DNA from: JBEVMS01 sp040508515
GTDB taxonomy: Bacteria > Pseudomonadota > Gammaproteobacteria > Xanthomonadales > Rhodanobacteraceae
Reading direction: 5' to 3'
NCBI GenBank assembly: GCA_040508515.1
Contig: JBEVMS010000072.1
Location: 1-10,996, forward strand
Length of the DNA: 10,996 nt
Shown: positions 7,511 through 10,996 of the stretch, piece after piece
Position numbering within the stretch: the first letter of the stretch is position 1
Layout of the letters: each line of letters starts with the position of its first letter
Notes under the pieces: generated by a model
Database searches by the model: none
Told to the model about the DNA's origin: nothing
What the model saw: only the letters and a program-made list of their open reading frames with translations
Program-made: the position numbers and the translations under genes

Positions 7511-7656
7511 AAGCCGGGTCGCGGTGGCGTCAGCTCGCGTGAGCGGTTCGCTTCAGCGTTTGGCCACCGCGATGGGTCATCGGGTCGTGCCGGTGGCCAT
7601 CAAGGGTCGATGTGCCGGGTGGCGATTATCGACCCGATGGCCGAGGCGTTGCGTGT
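7511..7656. repeat. Palindrome-rich junction segment next to the TBDR break
   Basis: This 146-base segment between the TBDR remnant and the stop of the MFS-DUF1993 gene carries overlapping inverted repeats. CGCGGTGGC (7520-7528) pairs with GCCACCGCG (7563-7571). TGGCCACCG (7561-7569) pairs with CGGTGGCCA (7591-7599). CATCGGGTCG (7578-7587) pairs with CGACCCGATG (7630-7639), and that last pair extends to 12 of 13 (7575-7587 with 7630-7642). The arms compete with each other. No terminal T-run is present. It may be a recombination scar, a repetitive palindromic element, or the transcript end of the MFS gene. Confidence 0.45.
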
Positions 7657-9489
7657 TTAAACGCCGCCGAGGAAGTCGTTCTTGCCGATGTTGGCGCCGG
7701 CCTGGCGCAGGATGGCGTAGGCGATGGAGGCGTGGAAATACAAATTAGGCAGGACGAAGTGCAGCAGGAAGGCCTCGCCTTCGAAATGCTTTTCGCCGGC
7801 GCGCATCGGCACCACGATCTTGCGCGCTTCGCTGCCATCGATCTGAGCGGCCTGGAAGGTCTTGAGGTAATCCAGCGCATGCTCGATGCGGGCGTTCAGT
7901 TGGGCGAAATCGGTTTCGTTGTCGTCGGTGGCGACCACTTCGTTGCCGGCCAGACGCGCCGCGCCGCGGGTCGCCATGTCGGTGGCGATCTGCACCTGCT
8001 TGACCAGCGGCAGCATGTCGGGGATGAGTCGGGTATTCAGCAGCACGCCCGCGTCGATGCTTTTTGCGCTCGCGAGCGCCTCGCCCTGGCGCAGCACATG
8101 GGCGAGGTTGCCCAGAACGCGCACGAAAACGGGGATGGAGGCCTGGTACATGGACATGGTCATCGGGGATTGTTCCGGTAGATCGGGTGGGGGAGGGGAT
8201 GAATCGCCGGCAAGCATAGCGGTGGGCGACGGTGTCGTGTGAGTGCCCGCCGCATGAGGCAGGCTTCGGGTTACGCGCCAGGCGACCAAGGCGCCGATAA
8301 GCAGCAGCGCCGCGGCCAGCACGAAGGCGAAACCGGGCAGGTGCAGCGGTGAATGCTTGGCGATCGACAGCGCGAAGACCTGGGCGAAAAGAAACGGTCC
8401 GAAGATGCCAGCCATGCTGCCCAGGCTGGCGATTGCGCCCTGCAGCCGGCCCTGTTCGGAGGGATCGACTTGGTGGGTCATCATCGACTGGAGCGGCGGC
8501 CCGGCCAGGCCCCAGAGCGCCATCAGCGGAATGCCCAGGAGAAATACCTCGCCCAGGTTGGCAAAACCCATCAGCAGAAACGCGCCAATGCCGAACAGCA
8601 GGCCGGCCATCAGCAGCGAGCGCTCGCCGAAACGCGGCGCCAGGCGACCGGTCAGAAACGCCTGCACAAAACCGTCGCAGGCACCCACCAGCATCAGCAC
8701 CAGACCCACCGCCTGGGTGCCCCAGCCGTAGCGGTAATCGGCGTACAGCACGAACACCGTCTGCAGTACGTAATGCGCCAGATAGACCAGAAACATCACC
8801 ACCGCCAGGCCCAGCACCTGGGGATAACGGCGCAGCAGCTTCAGCGAGCCGATCGGACTGGCGCTATGAAATTCGAAGCGCTTGCTGCGCCGTTCCTTGG
8901 GCAGCGACTCGGGCAGCACCAGCAGGCCGTAGAAGAAGTTGCACAGCGCCAGTGCGGCGGCGACCCAGAACGGCAAGCGCAGATGCATCGCGCCCAGCCA
9001 GCCGCCCAGTCCCGGACCGATGATGAAGCCCAGCCCGAACGCGCCACCGAGCATGCCGAAAGCGGCAGCGCGTTTCTCCTTGCTGGTCACATCGGCGATG
9101 TAAGCGTTGGCGGTGCTGAAGCTGGCCGCGGTCATCCCAAGCACGATGCGCCCGAGCAGTAACAACCACAGCGTGGGCGCCAGTGCCAGCACGATGAAAT
9201 CCAGCGCCAGACCCAGGTTGGAAATCAGGATCACCGGGCGCCGTCCGAAGCGATCGGACAGGGCGCCCTGTACCGGCGAAAACACGAATTGCACCAACGC
9301 GAACACCGTGCTGAAGATACCCACCCACCACGCGGCGGCGGCGATGCCACCGCCGATCAACTGCGCAATCAGATGTGGCAGCAACGGCACGATGATGCCG
9401 AACGCCAGCATGTCCAGCAGCACGGTGATAAAGATGAAGGCGAATGCCGCACGGCGTGGTGCGGGCAACGAGGGAGACGGCGAGGACAT
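7657..9489 (-). CDS. MFS efflux transporter (TCR/Tet type) fused in frame to a DUF1993 domain
   Basis: 610 residues from ATG 9489. Residues about 14-408 are a 12-helix major facilitator transporter like the TCR/Tet drug:H+ antiporters: LLDMLAFGIIVPLLP in helix 1, motif A GALSDRFGRRP (75-85), and motif C region IGPGLGG (157-163). Residues about 409-442 are a Pro/Thr/Ser-rich linker. Residues 443-610 begin MTMSMYQASIPVFVR and match a full-length DUF1993 protein (about 168 residues; a DinB/YfiT-like four-helix bundle family by general knowledge), ending in FHASIAYAILRQAG and NDFLGG. No stop separates the two parts. ATG 8163 (residue 443) has GGAA about 11 bases upstream, so separate DUF1993 translation is possible. 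The MFS C-terminus is normally cytoplasmic, which fits a soluble domain there. The frame is open to a GTG at 9555, but ATG 9489 gives the usual short N-tail. The EF-hand gene lies 118 bases upstream on the same strand. The transported compound is unknown. Confidence 0.85.
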   Translation of the reverse strand: MSSPSPSLPAPRRAAFAFIFITVLLDMLAFGIIVPLLPHLIAQLIGGGIAAAAWWVGIFSTVFALVQFVFSPVQGALSDRFGRRPVILISNLGLALDFIVLALAPTLWLLLLGRIVLGMTAASFSTANAYIADVTSKEKRAAAFGMLGGAFGLGFIIGPGLGGWLGAMHLRLPFWVAAALALCNFFYGLLVLPESLPKERRSKRFEFHSASPIGSLKLLRRYPQVLGLAVVMFLVYLAHYVLQTVFVLYADYRYGWGTQAVGLVLMLVGACDGFVQAFLTGRLAPRFGERSLLMAGLLFGIGAFLLMGFANLGEVFLLGIPLMALWGLAGPPLQSMMTHQVDPSEQGRLQGAIASLGSMAGIFGPFLFAQVFALSIAKHSPLHLPGFAFVLAAALLLIGALVAWRVTRSLPHAAGTHTTPSPTAMLAGDSSPPPPDLPEQSPMTMSMYQASIPVFVRVLGNLAHVLRQGEALASAKSIDAGVLLNTRLIPDMLPLVKQVQIATDMATRGAARLAGNEVVATDDNETDFAQLNARIEHALDYLKTFQAAQIDGSEARKIVVPMRAGEKHFEGEAFLLHFVLPNLYFHASIAYAILRQAGANIGKNDFLGGV

Positions 9490-9607
9490 GCGCGACCGCA
9501 GGCGAGCCCAAAGTGTTCGCACGATAGCGCAAGGAACGGCCATAGCCCACGTCACCGCCGTTCCCAGAGATGATCAGCACCCCCTCGGATGTCGCCACGC
9601 CGTCGCT

Positions 9608-9961
9608 CTAAGCGGGCGGCTGAGCCAGTTCGTGGGCGTCGAGATAGCCGTCGTGGTTGTGATCGAGCCTGTCGAATTGGCGACGCAACGTGGCCTGCCA
9701 TTGCGCCAGCGTCACTGCGCGGACGTGCCCGCCGGGCAATTCCTGCGGCTCCAGCACGCCATCGGCATTGCGATCCAGCCGCCGAAAGCCGGCGCTGAGA
9801 TAGTCGACATACTCGGCTTGGCTGACCCGGCCATCGTGGTCGCGGTCCATCCGCGCCAGATAGTCCGCTGGCGTGCGCGGTGTGTCCTGTGGCCGGGCCA
9901 GTGGCGGCCAGGCGAGGACGAGCAGCGGCAGCCAGGCGGCCGCGCGGTGGAGTAAGCGCAT
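9608..9961 (-). CDS. Small exported protein with three EF-hands
   Basis: 117 residues from ATG 9961. The N-terminus (MRLLHRAAAW, then LPLLVLAWPP) is a signal peptide, with cleavage likely near residues 20-25. Three complete 12-residue calcium loops follow: 39-50 (D39, D41, D43, G44, E50), 63-74 (D63, N65, D67, G68, E74) and 100-111 (D100, N102, D104, G105, E111). All keep the acidic positions 1, 3, 5 and the final Glu, so calcium binding is well supported. A periplasmic or secreted calcium-binding or buffering role is inferred. The frame is open to 10123, but the added 54 residues are Arg-rich, have no signal peptide at their start, and would overlap the cysK promoter region, so 9961 is preferred. 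The gene diverges from cysK across 160 bases and could be transcribed with the MFS gene 118 bases downstream. Confidence 0.85.
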   Translation of the reverse strand: MRLLHRAAAWLPLLVLAWPPLARPQDTPRTPADYLARMDRDHDGRVSQAEYVDYLSAGFRRLDRNADGVLEPQELPGGHVRAVTLAQWQATLRRQFDRLDHNHDGYLDAHELAQPPA

Positions 9962-10024
9962 GATCTGGATCGCTCGGTGGATCAAGGCGCGCAGTGTGCG
10001 ACAGCATCGGTGGCTTGTCGCCCC

Positions 10025-10053
10025 TTGTAACTGGGTGCCGGCGGCGCGATAAA
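10025..10053 (+). promoter_or_regulatory. Possible sigma70-type promoter of cysK
   Basis: TTGTAA (10025-10030) matches the -35 consensus at 4 of 6 positions. GATAAA (10048-10053) matches the -10 at 4 of 6. The spacer is 17 bases, the ideal length. Transcription would start near 10060, giving a leader of about 60 bases before the cysK ATG at 10122. No transcript data are available, and no regulator site was recognised. Confidence 0.4.
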
Positions 10054-10121
10054 CGAGGGTGTGCCAGCGGCGTGCGCCGCCTGCGGCCGTCCCATCCCCC
10101 ACCCGTCGGAGCGTGACTCTC

Positions 10122-10996
10122 ATGATCTACGACACCATCCTCGACACCATCGGCAACACGCCGATCGTGCGCCTGCATCGCCTGGCGCCCAAGCACGTGA
10201 CGCTGTACGCCAAGGTGGAATCGTTCAACCCCGGCGGCTCGGTGAAGGACCGCCTGGCCCTGGCGGTGATCCTGGACGCCGAGAAAAAGGGCCTGCTCAA
10301 GCCCGGCGACACCGTGGTAGAGGCGACCTCGGGCAATACCGGCGTGGCGCTGGCGATGGTCTGCGCCGCGCGTGGTTACAAATTCGTGGCCGTGATGACC
10401 GAAACCTTTTCGATCGAGCGACGCAAATTGATGCGCGGCTACGGCGCCAAGGTGGTGCTCACCCCCGCCGCGGAGCGCGGCAGTGGCATGGTGCGTCGGG
10501 CCGAGGCCTTGGCCGCCGAGCACGGCTGGTTCCTGGCGCGGCAGTTTCAGAATCCGGCCAACCCGGCGTTTCACCGCAGCACCACCGCCGCGGAAATCCT
10601 GCGCGATTTCGCCGGCAAGCGGTTGGATGCCTTCGTCACCGGTTGGGGCACCGGGGGCACCCTCACCGGGGTCGGCGAAATGCTCAAGCTGGCCCGCCCC
10701 GAGGTGACGATCGTCAGCACCGAGCCGGCGGGCGCGCAGTTGCTGGCGGGCAAGGAGTGGCAGCCGCACCGGATTCAGGGCTGGACGCCGGACTTTGTCC
10801 CCGAGGTACTCAACCGTAGCATCGCCGACCAGGATCTTCCGGTGGACGATGTACTCGCGCGCGACACCGCACGCCGGCTGGCCGCGGAGGAAGGCATTTT
10901 CGTGGGCATCTCCGCCGGCGCCACGGTGGCGGCGGCGCTGCAATTTGCCAGCCAGGCCGAGGAAGGCAGCGTGATCCTGGCGATGTTGCCCGATAC
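10122..10996 (+). CDS. cysK: Cysteine synthase A (O-acetylserine sulfhydrylase), 3' end outside the window
   Basis: 291 full codons are visible of a protein normally about 310 residues; the window ends before the stop. CysK joins O-acetyl-L-serine with sulfide to give L-cysteine and acetate, using pyridoxal phosphate, in the cytosol. Visible residues: the Schiff-base lysine K42 in GGSVKDR (38-44), the substrate loop TSGNTG (69-74), the phosphate-binding GTGGT (176-180), and GISAGAT late in the protein, whose Ser contacts the cofactor ring nitrogen. The start DTILDTIGNTPIVRL is typical for CysK, and there is no N-terminal heme domain or C-terminal CBS pair, so cystathionine beta-synthase is excluded. 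CysM remains a weaker alternative. ATG 10122 has GGAG at 10108-10111, ten bases upstream. It is divergent from the EF-hand gene. It supplies cysteine; a link to the sulfate-using sulfotransferases at the other end of the window would be only metabolic and distant. Confidence 0.93.
   Translation, partial: MIYDTILDTIGNTPIVRLHRLAPKHVTLYAKVESFNPGGSVKDRLALAVILDAEKKGLLKPGDTVVEATSGNTGVALAMVCAARGYKFVAVMTETFSIERRKLMRGYGAKVVLTPAAERGSGMVRRAEALAAEHGWFLARQFQNPANPAFHRSTTAAEILRDFAGKRLDAFVTGWGTGGTLTGVGEMLKLARPEVTIVSTEPAGAQLLAGKEWQPHRIQGWTPDFVPEVLNRSIADQDLPVDDVLARDTARRLAAEEGIFVGISAGATVAAALQFASQAEEGSVILAMLPD

Noticed and set aside
8353..9162. 269-codon open frame on the + strand inside the MFS gene
   Set aside because: It is antisense to transmembrane helices with clear MFS motifs; Gln/His/Arg-rich composition is typical of reverse-frame shadows.
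10061..10819. 252-codon + frame overlapping cysK
   Set aside because: It is a shifted frame of cysK; the true frame holds all PLP-enzyme motifs.
9552..10943. 463-codon open frame on the - strand opposite the EF-hand gene start and cysK
   Set aside because: It is Arg/Ala/Gly/His-rich, lies antisense to conserved cysK codons and spans an obvious intergenic promoter region. It is a high-GC shadow frame.
1..10996. tRNA, rRNA, CRISPR arrays, intact insertion sequences and replication origins
   Set aside because: I looked for tRNA arms, spaced direct repeats and transposase motifs on both strands and saw none that I could support.

Overview
The window looks like the chromosome of a gammaproteobacterium of the Xanthomonadales, most likely Rhodanobacteraceae (Dyella, Rhodanobacter or Luteibacter type). 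The reasons are high GC, a CysK sequence of xanthomonad type, the C-terminus of a large TonB-dependent receptor (TBDR) ending in an aromatic residue, and TPR-sulfotransferase / TPR-hydroxylase genes of the kind found in that order. This placement comes from recognising families, not from a database search.

Left half (1-5186): an accessory block of three TPR-fused modifying enzymes, visibly less GC-rich than the rest. A terminator cut by the window edge (1-27) closes an unseen upstream gene. Eleven bases later begins a TPR-sulfotransferase on + (39-1844). It converges, across a 326-base non-coding gap, on a second and clearly different TPR-sulfotransferase on - (2171-3793). This second gene diverges, across an 85-base gap with a duplicated CGCTAGC motif, from a TPR protein with an aspartyl/asparaginyl beta-hydroxylase domain on + (3879-5186). 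All three have an N-terminal TPR platform and a C-terminal transferase or oxygenase domain, so a shared role in sulfating and hydroxylating peptide or protein substrates is the most attractive reading. No substrate gene is seen.

Middle (5368-7660): a COG2509-type FAD-dependent dehydrogenase on -, followed rightwards by the terminator and last 127 codons of a TBDR whose first ~85% is missing. A 146-base palindrome-rich scar (7511-7656) adjoins the break.

Right (7657-10996), - strand: an MFS drug transporter of the TCR/Tet group fused in frame to a DUF1993 domain, preceded by a small exported protein with three EF-hands. Divergent from the EF-hand gene is cysK (cysteine synthase A), which runs off the right edge and has a plausible sigma70-type promoter.

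Functionally the right part is housekeeping (cysteine synthesis) plus efflux and calcium-binding genes. The left part is the accessory and least understood portion. The TBDR remnant and the edge terminator suggest the locus once had, or has just outside the window, outer-membrane receptor genes that such TPR enzymes may accompany.
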